Assembly: GCA_964536215.1 (NCBI GenBank)
Contig: CAZHWT010000003.1
Location: 1-64,000, forward strand
Reading direction: 5' to 3'
DNA length: 64,000 bases
DNA from: CAZHWT01 sp964536215
Lineage (GTDB): Bacteria > Patescibacteriota > CAZHWT01
Shown: positions 1-7,890 of the stretch, in pieces
How the letters are laid out: each line of letters opens with the position of its first letter
How positions within the stretch are numbered: the stretch's first letter is position 1
The notes under the pieces: model-generated
The model's database searches: none
What the model was told of the DNA's origin: nothing
What the model saw: only the letters and a program-made list of their open reading frames with translations
Position numbers and translations under genes: made by a program

Positions 1-108
1 GTCGGAGATCGACTTTGGCAAGGTTATTTGCTAACGACCGGTTTGCCTGACTCTAAGAACAAACGCAACCGTATTATTCCAACTTCTGAGATAATTACTC
101 AAGCGTAA
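1..108 (+). CDS. 3' end of an unrecognised gene
   Basis: An open frame enters from the left edge and runs 35 codons to a TAA stop at 106-108. The visible C-terminal residues are basic and polar and end in TSEIITQA. No family is recognised and too little is visible to assign a role. The 250 bases that follow hold no other gene. Confidence 0.4.
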   Translation, partial: VGDRLWQGYLLTTGLPDSKNKRNRIIPTSEIITQA

Positions 109-310
109 AACCCCAGCACGATAGAGTGCGCAACTGCATTTTGGTATATCGTAAGATTTTGTCTACCAATGAGCTGCAGCACCCTGAGTTGTTGGCTCAT
201 CGAGTATGGAGAGGTATTCTGCAACTATACTGTCGGTTCGTATAGCCATTTTGTCTGTATGCTAATCCTAGCATCGCAGAGCAGAGATGTTGGTCGCGAA
301 AGCTAGGTAT

Positions 311-343
311 AAAAAATGCCCCATCTGTATAAAGATGGGGCAT
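311..343 (-). terminator. Intrinsic terminator for the gene at 365-741
   Basis: A perfect 11-bp inverted repeat (ATGCCCCATCT / AGATGGGGCAT) with a 6-nt loop occupies 316-343. Read on the minus strand it is followed by a run of T (the A run at 311-316). It lies just downstream of the minus-strand gene stop at 365. The stem could also stop plus-strand transcripts arriving from the left edge. Confidence 0.8.
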
Positions 344-364
344 TAAACCTAGGCGCGTCTTCAT

Positions 365-741
365 TTACCGAAGGTTACGGTTAGCCGTATTCCGCACTAG
401 CTGAAGCAACTCACGACGATAGGCAGGATTGTTGACGATTTCGTCCTGGGTCAAATCATCGCTATCCCCTCTCGCTTTGACTATGACTTCAGTAGCTAAA
501 TCGCCTAATGATATGCCTCGGCGATAGCTGTTTACCAAAGCCCAGCTATAAGGTGGCGATCAGCGGGATCGACACAGTCTGAAAAAGCTTGCTGACAATC
601 CTGAATTAGAACTGCCAGAATAACTTCATCCCTCAGCGTCAGTCCGGGCAGATCATTGTCCGGCGGATCAAGGATAGCGTCAATCATGTCTTTTGACTCA
701 ACGCGCTCGACTGACCGACGGCCGAACAGTTTGCCTAGCAT
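365..741 (-). pseudogene. Small soluble protein gene with a frameshift
   Basis: The first frame starts at ATG 741 (residues MLGKLFGRRSVERVESK) with an AGGACA ribosome binding site upstream, and stops after 69 codons. Protein-like sequence continues in another minus-strand frame to a TAA at 365-367, including SYRRGISLGDLATEVIVKAR and ending NTANRNLR. Reading the two together requires a -1 shift near 555-570, after the residues DPADR, and gives about 125 residues. The joined product is acidic in the middle and basic at the ends. Its family is not recognised. The break may be a true mutation, an assembly error or, less likely, programmed frameshifting. The gene has its own promoter and terminator, so it was recently a functional unit. 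Confidence 0.6.
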
Positions 742-777
742 TGTCTTGTCCTAACCTTACTATCGATGACTAGGCGG

Positions 778-805
778 ATTATACTCGTCTGAACAAAAAT
801 TACAA
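778..805 (-). promoter_or_regulatory. Promoter for the frameshifted gene at 365-741
   Basis: On the minus strand a consensus -10 box TATAAT lies at 783-778. A TTGTAA -35-like box lies 16 nt upstream at 805-800. The expected start of transcription is about 30 nt before the ATG at 741. Confidence 0.5.
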
Positions 806-861
806 TACTGTGCACTAATGGCACTTGGCACTGACAGCTTTTTTGCAGGCAAGCATGGTGG

Positions 862-867
862 TATTAT
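862..867 (+). promoter_or_regulatory. -10 box of a leaderless promoter
   Basis: TATTAT ends 6 nt before the ATG at 874 and no Shine-Dalgarno sequence is present between them. Transcription would start at or next to the A of the start codon. The same spacing recurs before several other genes in this window. Confidence 0.45.
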
Positions 868-873
868 GGATAT

Positions 874-3303
874 ATGAAGCTAACTTCGATAGCAAAAGCT
901 GTGGGATATGCAGCGCTCAGCATTGCTTTGATTGGTCTAGTGATGCCCAACGCTGGTCGTGCCCAAACCGCCACAAACATTACCTGGCAGGAAGTTACGC
1001 CAACTACTCAAGTGCAAGTGCAAGATCGATGGCAGACGGCCAGTATGAGTGGCGACGGCCAAACAGTGCTTGCTGGCGCATTTAGTGGTCGACTTTGGCT
1101 AACAATTGACGGCGGAGCGGGTTGGCGCCAAGTTAAACCAGCGGGAGATGTAGATCAAAACTGGCAGGCCACAGCTGTTAGCAGTGATGGTCAAGAACTT
1201 TTAGCAGCGGTGCAAGGTGGCCGTGTTTATATTTCCAGCAATGGTGGTTCGACGTGGACTGAGTCTCAACCCGCCGGTGACGAAGACATCAGCTGGACTA
1301 GTGCTGACATGAGCTCGGATGGCCAAACTATCGTCATTAGCTCACTAAGCAGCATTAGTGAAAACGACGGCAGGTTGCACATATCGTATGATGGCGGTGC
1401 TACCTGGCAAGAGTTGCAGCCGATGGGTGATGCCGACTGGAGCTGGAGTGGTATTAGCATTGACGATGAGGGTGAGCTTCTGATGGCTGTCAATAATGGC
1501 GGTTACATGTATATGTCGAGCAATAGCGGAGCAGATTGGGTCCAGGTACAGCCAGTCGGCGCCGACGATGCCTTCTGGGAATTCAGCCGGATGAGCGGTG
1601 ATGGCACCCATTTGGCAGCCGGAGTACTCGATGACTACTTTTATTTGTCCAGCAATGGAGGCGAAGACTGGACAACTGTTCAACCAAATGGTGTCACAGG
1701 TCAGAGCTGGCGAGCGGTAGAATTTAGTAATGACGGCAGCACCATGGTGGCGTTAGCCTATGGAGGTCGATCCTACGTCTCAACGAATAATGGATCTAGT
1801 TGGACCGAAGTTCGGCCAGCTGGCAATACCAATGATAACTGGAATGTGGCCGCAGTTAGTTCAAATGGCCAAACTATACTGGTCGGACCGGAACACAATG
1901 ATTCGATGGGAGACCTCTATTTGTCGGATGATCAAGGTGAAAGCTGGCAGACGGCACAAATGCCTTATGAGAAAGCGAACTGGAATGTGGCTAGCATGAG
2001 CGATGACGGTCAAGTTACTCTGGCCGGAATGTATGGATCACGGCTTTATTTGACCGCTACTAGCGGAGATAGCTGGTCCGAAGTTCGGCCAGCTGGAGAG
2101 GTTGACTTGGATTGGCAGACCAGCAGTATGAGCGATGACGGTCAAGCCATCCTTGTTGGGGCCGGGACGGGCAGATTGTACATCTCGGACAACAAGGGGG
2201 CAGACTGGGATGAAGTTCAGCCAGCCGGGGATGTGGATATGAGCTGGCGCGTCAGTAGCATGAGTGCAGATGGCCAACTATTGCTGGCTGGGGCCTATGG
2301 AGGTCGATTATACTTGTCGTCTGATAAGGGGCTCGAGTGGAATGAAGTTCAGCCAGCCGGGGATGTGGATGTCAATTGGTATCGCGCTAGTGTTAGTCCG
2401 GATGGTCAAACCGTCTTGGCTGGGTCGGATAAGCGGTTATATCTATCTAAGGATGGTGGCCAAAGTTGGGATGAAGTTCAGCCAGCGGGAGACGCCGATC
2501 GTTTTTGGGTAGCTATGGATATGAGTCAAGATGGTCAAGCCATACTAGTTGCGGCCTACGACTCATCGATTGGCTCTGTTTATCGCTCGATAGACGGCGG
2601 ACAGTCCTGGTCTGAACTAAAACCATCGGGTGAGGCAGAAGCGGTTTGGGCGACGGTGTCGGTTAGCGGAGACGGGCAACGGCAGCTGGTAGGTGATATG
2701 GGGTCTGATGACGCAGGTGGACAGCTCTATTTTTCCGTTGATGGTGGAGATTCCTGGACTGAGACCCAACCCGACAGTGGCACTAAGCATCCCTGGCTAG
2801 TATCGGACATAGCGGCTGACGGCAGCAAAGCCGTAGTGGCAGCTAGGCCTGGCCAGATTTATTTAGCCTCTTGGCCCTCGGCTGAGAGTACCCCAACTCC
2901 AACGCCAACTTCAGATACGCCAAAACTCACCATTACGACGGGATTCCAATTTGCTTCGGGGCTGGAGGTGCGGTTGACCGGTACGGCGCCAGCTAATACC
3001 AACGTCCAGGTCGAAGTCCAATCATCACCACAGACCGGCAGTGTTGTGGCTGATGGATCGGGCAACTGGGTGTGGAGTCCACCAGTCACATTGGAACCAG
3101 GCGCTCACCGATACCGAGCTCGGATAGATAATCAAGATGGCACATATGGGCCTTGGAGCAACTGGGTTAGCTTTGCGGTATTAGGTAGCAATGACTCTCT
3201 GCCCGCCACTGGTGCTCCGCTAAAGGCAGTAACCATAATCGGTCTAAGCTTGCTTGGGCTTGGGATTGGCTTGAAACTGCGACAACCGGAGTCAGCTAGT
3301 TAG
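874..3303 (+). CDS. LPXTG-anchored surface protein with Asp-box (BNR-like) repeats
   Basis: This 809-residue protein is predicted to be exported and fixed to the cell wall by a sortase. Residues 1-31 form a signal peptide ending near NAGRA. From about 40 to 660 the sequence repeats every ~43 residues with the pattern S-x-D-G-G-x-x-W, as in ISSNGGSTWTE. This is the Asp-box signature of BNR, sialidase or sortilin-type beta-propellers. A Thr/Pro linker (~667-685) leads to an Ig-like module (~690-770). The C-terminus has LPATG at 776-780, a hydrophobic stretch and a short basic tail ending RQPESAS. Number of repeats and sorting signal are seen directly. A role in adhesion or glycan binding is inference, and no catalytic residues were identified. 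The start is set by the -10 box 6 nt upstream. It stands alone, with no partner gene on the same strand. Confidence 0.85.
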   Translation: MKLTSIAKAVGYAALSIALIGLVMPNAGRAQTATNITWQEVTPTTQVQVQDRWQTASMSGDGQTVLAGAFSGRLWLTIDGGAGWRQVKPAGDVDQNWQATAVSSDGQELLAAVQGGRVYISSNGGSTWTESQPAGDEDISWTSADMSSDGQTIVISSLSSISENDGRLHISYDGGATWQELQPMGDADWSWSGISIDDEGELLMAVNNGGYMYMSSNSGADWVQVQPVGADDAFWEFSRMSGDGTHLAAGVLDDYFYLSSNGGEDWTTVQPNGVTGQSWRAVEFSNDGSTMVALAYGGRSYVSTNNGSSWTEVRPAGNTNDNWNVAAVSSNGQTILVGPEHNDSMGDLYLSDDQGESWQTAQMPYEKANWNVASMSDDGQVTLAGMYGSRLYLTATSGDSWSEVRPAGEVDLDWQTSSMSDDGQAILVGAGTGRLYISDNKGADWDEVQPAGDVDMSWRVSSMSADGQLLLAGAYGGRLYLSSDKGLEWNEVQPAGDVDVNWYRASVSPDGQTVLAGSDKRLYLSKDGGQSWDEVQPAGDADRFWVAMDMSQDGQAILVAAYDSSIGSVYRSIDGGQSWSELKPSGEAEAVWATVSVSGDGQRQLVGDMGSDDAGGQLYFSVDGGDSWTETQPDSGTKHPWLVSDIAADGSKAVVAARPGQIYLASWPSAESTPTPTPTSDTPKLTITTGFQFASGLEVRLTGTAPANTNVQVEVQSSPQTGSVVADGSGNWVWSPPVTLEPGAHRYRARIDNQDGTYGPWSNWVSFAVLGSNDSLPATGAPLKAVTIIGLSLLGLGIGLKLRQPESAS

Positions 3304-3496
3304 TTGGTCAACTGGCCTGATTTGACTTTATCGCTTACTAGCCTACTTTTTACACAGCCATACCCAGACAGCACATCGTACAAGACAGCACAATCTGTGA
3401 GGTACTCCCTTTTTTACTTTACTCGACTAGCGATGCAGAAGATAGTTATGGGCAATAAATGGCTATATATAGCCGCTACGTAATTTACAACAGAGG

Positions 3497-3814
3497 CTAT
3501 CTCGTATCAGGCTGGCGGCGGATAGACATGATTTGGCCGAGAGCTGCGCCAGACAAAATGATTGTTACGATGATTAAGACGACTAGGGAAGGCCAGGTAG
3601 GGAGAATGGGCCATAGGCTGGCCAAGTAAAGTCCCGTTGGACATACAAGCAATAGAATACCGACTTTAACAGCGTGGCCTGGATTGCCTGCAGTGTATTT
3701 GCGCCAGGTGCCCAACATAACCAAGATACTACCTACGTTAAACACTACTAAAGTGCTATCCAGATAACCGACACTACTGGGCCTAGCCAAGCGAACCCCG
3801 CCACTAACCCTCAC
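3497..3814 (-). CDS. Small integral membrane protein
   Basis: A 105-residue product starting at GTG 3814 has about three hydrophobic segments (for example LVVFNVGSILVML and LVVLIIVTIILSGAALG) and ends in a basic tail RRQPDTR. The family is not recognised. Its GTG overlaps the TGA of a preceding short membrane ORF in a GTGA arrangement typical of translational coupling. The two pieces could equally be halves of one gene split by a frameshift. No clear terminator was seen downstream. Confidence 0.45.
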   Translation of the reverse strand: MRVSGGVRLARPSSVGYLDSTLVVFNVGSILVMLGTWRKYTAGNPGHAVKVGILLLVCPTGLYLASLWPILPTWPSLVVLIIVTIILSGAALGQIMSIRRQPDTR

Positions 3815-3972
3815 TGCAGCAAACCGACAACAATCACTAAATAGGTACTTAGCCAGGACGTGGTGCGTCTTGATCGACCAGCCGTAAAGGCCGACAAAGC
3901 GCCGCCACTAGTTATAGCTAAAATACTTATTGCGTGCCAATAAAAAGCTATAGCGAATAGGATTCTACACAC
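3811..3972 (-). CDS. Short membrane ORF coupled to the gene at 3497-3814
   Basis: A 53-codon reading frame from a possible GTG at 3972 encodes two hydrophobic stretches (ILFAIAFYWHAISILAI and YLVIVVGLL) around a basic loop. It ends in TGA overlapping the next GTG. No Shine-Dalgarno sequence is obvious. It may be a separate small protein or the N-terminal half of a frameshifted membrane protein continuing at 3814. The function is unknown. Confidence 0.3.
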   Translation of the reverse strand: MCRILFAIAFYWHAISILAITSGGALSAFTAGRSRRTTSWLSTYLVIVVGLLQ

Positions 3973-4047
3973 ATTCTACTGACAGCATATACATGAATCA
4001 ATTTGATTAGCAAGGCAGGTTCTACAGGTGTAATCCCCCCAATATAG

Positions 4048-4076
4048 TTGCTTGCCTACCTTTCGAGTGCTACAAT
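4048..4076 (+). promoter_or_regulatory. Promoter of the gene at 4122
   Basis: TTGCTT at 4048-4053 and TACAAT at 4071-4076 are separated by 17 nt. Transcription would start about 40 nt before the GTG start codon. Confidence 0.6.
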
Positions 4077-4121
4077 CCTGAGGCTAGAACGGAATGTGTT
4101 GGCAATAAAGGAGAAAGACAA

Positions 4122-4715
4122 GTGAGCAGTCTAAGCACACTTCTACCGCCAGAGGCGGAGAGGGAATTGAACGGTAAGATAGGCAAGCGGATCGCCGAGG
4201 CGCTGAGCACCTTTGCCGATATAGACGATACGATTGGAGTTGGCCTCAGTACTCAGAATGGCGGACTAGAGTGGAGGCTCTGCAATTTGTATTACACCAT
4301 CTCCGTCTCGGCCAGACATGACCTGAATATCCAGGGAAGACAGCTAGGGTGGCTGAGTCTAATAAAGCCGCTCACTATCTGGCGAGCCGATGCAGCATTA
4401 TTTGTTCAAGCCCAGCCAGGCGGAGCCCGATCCTTGCCACCACTATCACTGAGGCACGAGGACTATCCTGAGCTGCGATCTAAGGCTATTCGACTAGCAC
4501 TGATGCTCAGTCAGGTAGTTGATTGGCCGATTGTGATTGAGGATTTGGGTGGCAACTTGAAGGAGATTCAGAACACTCTCAGGTGGTACCGCTTGAAACC
4601 GGGGCCGCAGCTACTGCGGCAGCGACGCAGACCATTTGATCCGCTGAACGAGCAGACCGGATCGCAAGACTATTACAGTCTGGGTATCCACCTGCCGACA
4701 GAATCGACAGGTTGA
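4122..4715 (+). CDS. Unrecognised soluble protein, divergent member of a three-gene family
   Basis: The product has 197 residues and starts at GTG 4122 with a GGAGA ribosome binding site 9 nt upstream. It has no signal peptide or membrane segment. A central W-x-x-x-x-x-Y-Y-T-I-S-V-S-A strand, a later A-D-A-A-L-F-V-Q strand, and the helix LALMLSQVVDWPIVIE match in order the VTVMAS, LLVE and LELSQ...PVVM blocks of the proteins at 9268 and 11441. I therefore place it, with caution, in the same family. The C-terminus is basic (RQRRRPFDP). The gene is a single-gene unit with its own promoter. Function is unknown. Confidence 0.75.
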   Translation: MSSLSTLLPPEAERELNGKIGKRIAEALSTFADIDDTIGVGLSTQNGGLEWRLCNLYYTISVSARHDLNIQGRQLGWLSLIKPLTIWRADAALFVQAQPGGARSLPPLSLRHEDYPELRSKAIRLALMLSQVVDWPIVIEDLGGNLKEIQNTLRWYRLKPGPQLLRQRRRPFDPLNEQTGSQDYYSLGIHLPTESTG

Positions 4716-4808
4716 AGCAACGACCAGCTCATTCCCATTAGCACCTTCGATGGGCGCCATTCTACGTATGCGCTGGATCCAAAAATCGTTAGCCTGCATT
4801 ATAGCAAG

Positions 4809-4843
4809 CTCTATGCTGGCTGGAGTCTAGTCAGCATAGAGCA
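4809..4843 (+). terminator. Strong hairpin downstream of the gene at 4122
   Basis: An inverted repeat of GCTCTATGCTG with CAGCATAGAGC forms a long stem about 100 nt after the stop at 4715. There is no T run, so it may be a rho-independent-like stop, an RNA stabiliser or an operator. It abuts the -10 box TATACT at 4844-4849 of the next gene. Confidence 0.4.
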
Positions 4844-4849
4844 TATACT
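4844..4849 (+). promoter_or_regulatory. -10 box upstream of the gene at 4891
   Basis: TATACT stands 41 nt before the start codon at 4891. A -35 box is weak (TGGAGT at 4821-4826, 17 nt away). The hairpin at 4809-4843 overlaps the -35/-10 spacer, so it could affect promoter use. Confidence 0.4.
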
Positions 4850-4890
4850 AGCGTGGCATTGCGGCGACAGTGCGTTTAGGAGAGATGAAC

Positions 4891-5331
4891 ATGGCAACGG
4901 TACCGACTCGAACCAAGGTGTATGTTACCGTTCTGTGCATTGGCGGCTTTGGAGTCGGCCTGCCTTTGTCTATTGCACGGGTGATTAACGGCAATTTCTT
5001 TACCCACTCCACTATCGGATTCCTGCTGGCTACTATGGCCTGTGGCGCGATTCTGTGGAATATATGGCATGGGCCATGGCGACACGAGCTTTCTGTGGAG
5101 CTGAAGCGTCTGAGGGAAAGGCTCTATCGGCGCAAATTGTATCGCGCGGTTGGACTTGAATTGTTGGGGATAGCCTTGTATACTGGCTTGCTGTCAGCAG
5201 CTTCACTTGGGGATTTGCACCAGCAGCTCGATAGGTCGCCTGCCTTCTACATCATCAGTACATGCGTGGCCTATCTTGTCAGCCGTCTCTGCCTGATTTT
5301 GGTGCGTCGGGCCTGGAAAGAGCCAACCTAA
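4891..5331 (+). CDS. Small integral membrane protein
   Basis: The 146-residue product has four predicted membrane segments, starting with VYVTVLCIGGFGVGLPLSIA. A basic charged loop in the middle (KRLRERLYRRKLYRA) lies between the second and third. I chose the ATG at 4891 because it lies 7 nt after the AGGAGA ribosome binding site; an earlier ATG at 4885 is too close. The family is not recognised. A strong terminator follows immediately, so it is probably transcribed alone. Confidence 0.7.
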   Translation: MATVPTRTKVYVTVLCIGGFGVGLPLSIARVINGNFFTHSTIGFLLATMACGAILWNIWHGPWRHELSVELKRLRERLYRRKLYRAVGLELLGIALYTGLLSAASLGDLHQQLDRSPAFYIISTCVAYLVSRLCLILVRRAWKEPT

Positions 5332-5342
5332 CTCATCCTGAC

Positions 5343-5377
5343 GGTGGAGGAATGTTTCCTCCACCTATTTTTTCTTG
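5343..5377 (+). terminator. Intrinsic terminator
   Basis: GGTGGAGGAA and TTCCTCCACC form a 10-bp stem with a 3-nt loop, followed by TATTTTTTCTT. It lies 12 nt after the stop codon at 5331. Confidence 0.9.
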
Positions 5378-5429
5378 ATAACAATTTTCTATGGCAGTAG
5401 CATAAAACATTCTGCTAGTATGGTGAGTA

Positions 5430-6014
5430 ATGAATTCTACATTGCCGGATAATCACATTGAAGCTCGGGGAATACGTCGTTTAAAACTACCGAGCTTGCT
5501 TGCTCGGTTTAAGCCGGAATATGTCTGGGCGGTGTTTGTGTTTATTAATTGCTTTATTACGCTGGGATACCTGTCTTTGTTGGCGTATTTGACCCATTTC
5601 CCACTGCTATTTCCATCACTTGGTCCGACCGCCATACTGTTTTTTCAATCGCCGACATCTGAGGCGGCTAAGCCTAGGAATGCCATTTTGGGCCATGCTA
5701 TTGCCATTGCGTGTGGATTTGCGGCTCTACTCGTAACAGATTTATTAACTCATCCATCCGTCATGCAGGAAGGCGTCTTACTATCTCGAGTTATAGCCGC
5801 TGGACTAGCTTTAGCCGCTACAGGGGCCATTATGGTGCTGTGCCGGATATCCCATCCTCCAGCTGGGGCTACTACTTTAATCATAGCCTTAGGCTTTATA
5901 ACCCACCCTTTCAATTTGCTGATTGTTGAAGTAGCCGTCTTGCTGCTAGTAGTCCAGTCAATACTCATTAGCCGTGCCGCTGGGGTAAAGGAGTTAGAGA
6001 GTAAAAATAACTAA
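5430..6014 (+). CDS. HPP family integral membrane protein
   Basis: The 194-residue protein carries the family-defining HPP motif in ISHPPAGATTLIIALGF and a second conserved LGPTAILFF region. It has four to five membrane segments, as usual for the family, which is about this size. HPP proteins sit in the inner membrane. A role in nitrite transport has been shown for plant plastid members, but the bacterial role is not settled. The start ATG at 5430 has no ribosome binding site; TAGTAT ends 8 nt upstream, suggesting a near-leaderless mRNA. No terminator was seen before the pseudogene at 6111. Confidence 0.85.
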   Translation: MNSTLPDNHIEARGIRRLKLPSLLARFKPEYVWAVFVFINCFITLGYLSLLAYLTHFPLLFPSLGPTAILFFQSPTSEAAKPRNAILGHAIAIACGFAALLVTDLLTHPSVMQEGVLLSRVIAAGLALAATGAIMVLCRISHPPAGATTLIIALGFITHPFNLLIVEVAVLLLVVQSILISRAAGVKELESKNN

Positions 6015-6110
6015 AGACTGCATTCTATCTCAGTGTAATAGTTCTATGATGTGGAAAGACCATAAAAATTTTCTGACCCGGTCGATCTGGGAGTCGAGAA
6101 CACCAACGAT

Positions 6111-6618
6111 TTATCCTGATACAATCCCCAAGATAATTTCGTAGGTATTCTGCAGTTGAGTGAGGGTAAATTGATCGGGCAAAAGCGAGTAAACTATATT
6201 GGGGTAGCTTAGCTTGGCCCGCAGTCGCTTGATAGCATAATCAATAATTTCGTCGTGGTCAAAGGCAATATCTGGTAAATAGTGAACATCAAATAACTTG
6301 GGTTCCTGTGTTTTATGGCCGGCTAACTCAATTAATCATCAACTGACAACAGGGCAACGTAGGTAATGCTAATGACCTGGCCGCGCGGGTCTCGACCGGA
6401 TCGATCAAACGTATACAGGTGCTCCAGATGATCGGCTTTGACTCCAGCTTTGACTTCTAAGATATTTTTAGCAGCCCCTTCCGGCGATTGACCGGGTAAC
6501 ATAAATCCGCCAAGTAGAGCATAGACGCCCTGGTATGGTGGATTTGCCCGCTTGATTAGTAACGTTTTAGACGGTCATCGGCTACCGTTAAAATAACGAT
6601 ATCCACCGTTACAGCCAT
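6111..6618 (-). pseudogene. Broken Nudix/NrtR-type regulator gene
   Basis: Read on the minus strand, fragments in different frames match the order of an NrtR-like protein (Nudix fold plus C-terminal winged helix). The fragments are MAVTVDIVILTVADDRLK, then LLIKRANPPYQGVYALLGGF, then HLYTFDRSGRDPRGQVISIT, and finally AFDHDEIIDYAIKRLRAKL with FSLLP-like and QLQNTYEIILG blocks. At least two frame changes interrupt it and it stops at 6111 before the usual basic C-terminus. The Nudix box is also eroded: the expected RE-x-x-EE residues are replaced. NrtR proteins normally repress NAD or sugar-nucleotide genes, but no target gene is adjacent. I consider it dead. Confidence 0.75.
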
Positions 6619-6790
6619 ATTATTACGCAGGGAGAAGTTTCTTGAGCCATATGTATACGCTATGGCACATTCAACTGAGGTGTCAACTGCTGGTCATGAG
6701 CGGCGTCCGATATGAGAAGATTTGAAGCGCGTGTTATTATACTGGAGGTTTGGCAGCTTCAACCGTTTTTATCCCTTAGGAGGGACGACA

Positions 6791-7102
6791 ATGTCATGGA
6801 CATGGGCAAGCGGCTTTTCACCAAATGCACCAGGTATACCTGAGGCACAACGAAGGCAAGCGGCGGCTGAAAGCCTACTCCGCAAGCTCGGCTCAGAAGA
6901 CGGTCTGGCACTTACATTACAAAGTATGTACTTGTGGGAGCCACTCTACAATAATGATGATGGTGGTGAACTACGTCCTTTTGATGCCGATGGACTCCGC
7001 AAATATCTAGAGCGCTTCCATGAGCTGGACGTGCTCAACGATGATGAGCAAGCACTGATTCGTGATCTTGAGCGTGTGCTTGAGCGATATCCGGAAGGAT
7101 AG
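6791..7102 (+). CDS. Small acidic hypothetical protein
   Basis: The 103-residue protein begins MSWTWASGFSPNAPGIPEAQ, chosen because an AGGAGGG ribosome binding site lies 6-7 nt upstream of ATG 6791. The C-terminal half is helical and acidic (LERFHELDVLNDDEQALIRDLERVLERYPEG). There is no signal peptide or membrane segment. TATACT at 6738-6743 is a plausible -10 box. A strong hairpin follows the stop. The family is not recognised. Confidence 0.7.
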   Translation: MSWTWASGFSPNAPGIPEAQRRQAAAESLLRKLGSEDGLALTLQSMYLWEPLYNNDDGGELRPFDADGLRKYLERFHELDVLNDDEQALIRDLERVLERYPEG

Positions 7103-7109
7103 CAAGTGA

Positions 7110-7143
7110 ATCGGAACCTTAGTTAAGTAGCTAGGGTTCCGAT
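7110..7143 (+). terminator. Hairpin after the gene at 6791
   Basis: ATCGGAACC pairs with GGTTCCGAT across a 16-nt loop just after the stop at 7102. There is no T run, so termination is likely but not certain. Confidence 0.5.
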
Positions 7144-7270
7144 CATGAAAGTCACACCGGCCAATCTACCAACTCTTGCACTCTAGCGCTGCCGACGCAG
7201 TAGCTTTTGAAATTAACCGGTGCGCATTTAAACATAGCGAGTATGTCGCTTGCCCCATATTTTTCTATCC

Positions 7271-7278
7271 TATAAAAT
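7271..7278 (+). promoter_or_regulatory. -10 region of a leaderless promoter
   Basis: TATAAAAT ends 6 nt before the ATG at 7285 and no ribosome binding site is present. TTGCCC at 7250-7255 is a possible -35 box with 15 nt spacing. Confidence 0.5.
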
Positions 7279-7284
7279 CACACT

Positions 7285-7830
7285 ATGGTTGAGCCATTTT
7301 CGAACATACTAATAACTGGCGGACATACAAATTATTTAGGTCGAGCCAAAGAAGTACTGGATGCAACGTTAGTGGACCGCTCGCGCCTAGAAGAGCTATT
7401 CGAGTGCCTGAATAATGACGACGCGTGGGTGAGAATGCGGGCGATAGACAGTATTGAAAAAGTGTGTCGTGTACACCCTGAATGGCTGGAGCCATATACT
7501 GAACTTCTATTGACTGAGCTGAGTCAACGCTCTCAAGCTTCAATTCAATGGCATTTGGCTGAGATTTTTACACAAATCAAGCTTACGAGTGAGCAGGAAA
7601 AGCGGGCTATTACATGGTTGACCGAGCGGTGCAATGATCCAGCCATAGACTGGATCGTGGCGGCGAACTGCATGGATGCGTTGGCACACTTTACCCGCCT
7701 AGGCCTGTTTCCGGTGAATACTATAAAGGCTATTCTCCGCCGTATGCAATCGCATCGGTCAAAAGCGGTGAATAAACGAGCGACCAAACTGCTTGATCAA
7801 TTCTCACCTAAAAATCAAACGATGTCTTAA
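7285..7830 (+). CDS. HEAT-like helical repeat protein
   Basis: The 181-residue soluble protein is almost entirely helical. Its central part has the HEAT-repeat look: NDDAWVRMRAIDSIEKVC followed by further helix pairs, such as AANCMDALAHFTRLG. Such repeats act as scaffolds for protein or DNA binding, and some relatives are DNA glycosylases of the AlkD type. Catalytic residues of AlkD were not recognised here. The start is supported by the -10 box 6 nt upstream. The gene faces the minus-strand gene at 7891 and shares a hairpin with it. Confidence 0.65.
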   Translation: MVEPFSNILITGGHTNYLGRAKEVLDATLVDRSRLEELFECLNNDDAWVRMRAIDSIEKVCRVHPEWLEPYTELLLTELSQRSQASIQWHLAEIFTQIKLTSEQEKRAITWLTERCNDPAIDWIVAANCMDALAHFTRLGLFPVNTIKAILRRMQSHRSKAVNKRATKLLDQFSPKNQTMS

Positions 7831-7846
7831 CTGAGCAAAAGGGAGT

Positions 7847-7869
7847 GGCGCTTAGCAGATCTAAGCGCC
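7847..7869. terminator. Shared hairpin between convergent genes
   Basis: GGCGCTTAG and CTAAGCGCC form a perfect 9-bp stem with a 5-nt loop. It lies between the stops of the genes at 7285-7830 (plus) and 7891-9093 (minus). On the minus strand it is followed by CCCTTTTGC, a weak T run. Confidence 0.6.
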
Positions 7870-7890
7870 GTGGTGTTGAGACTCCTCCTT

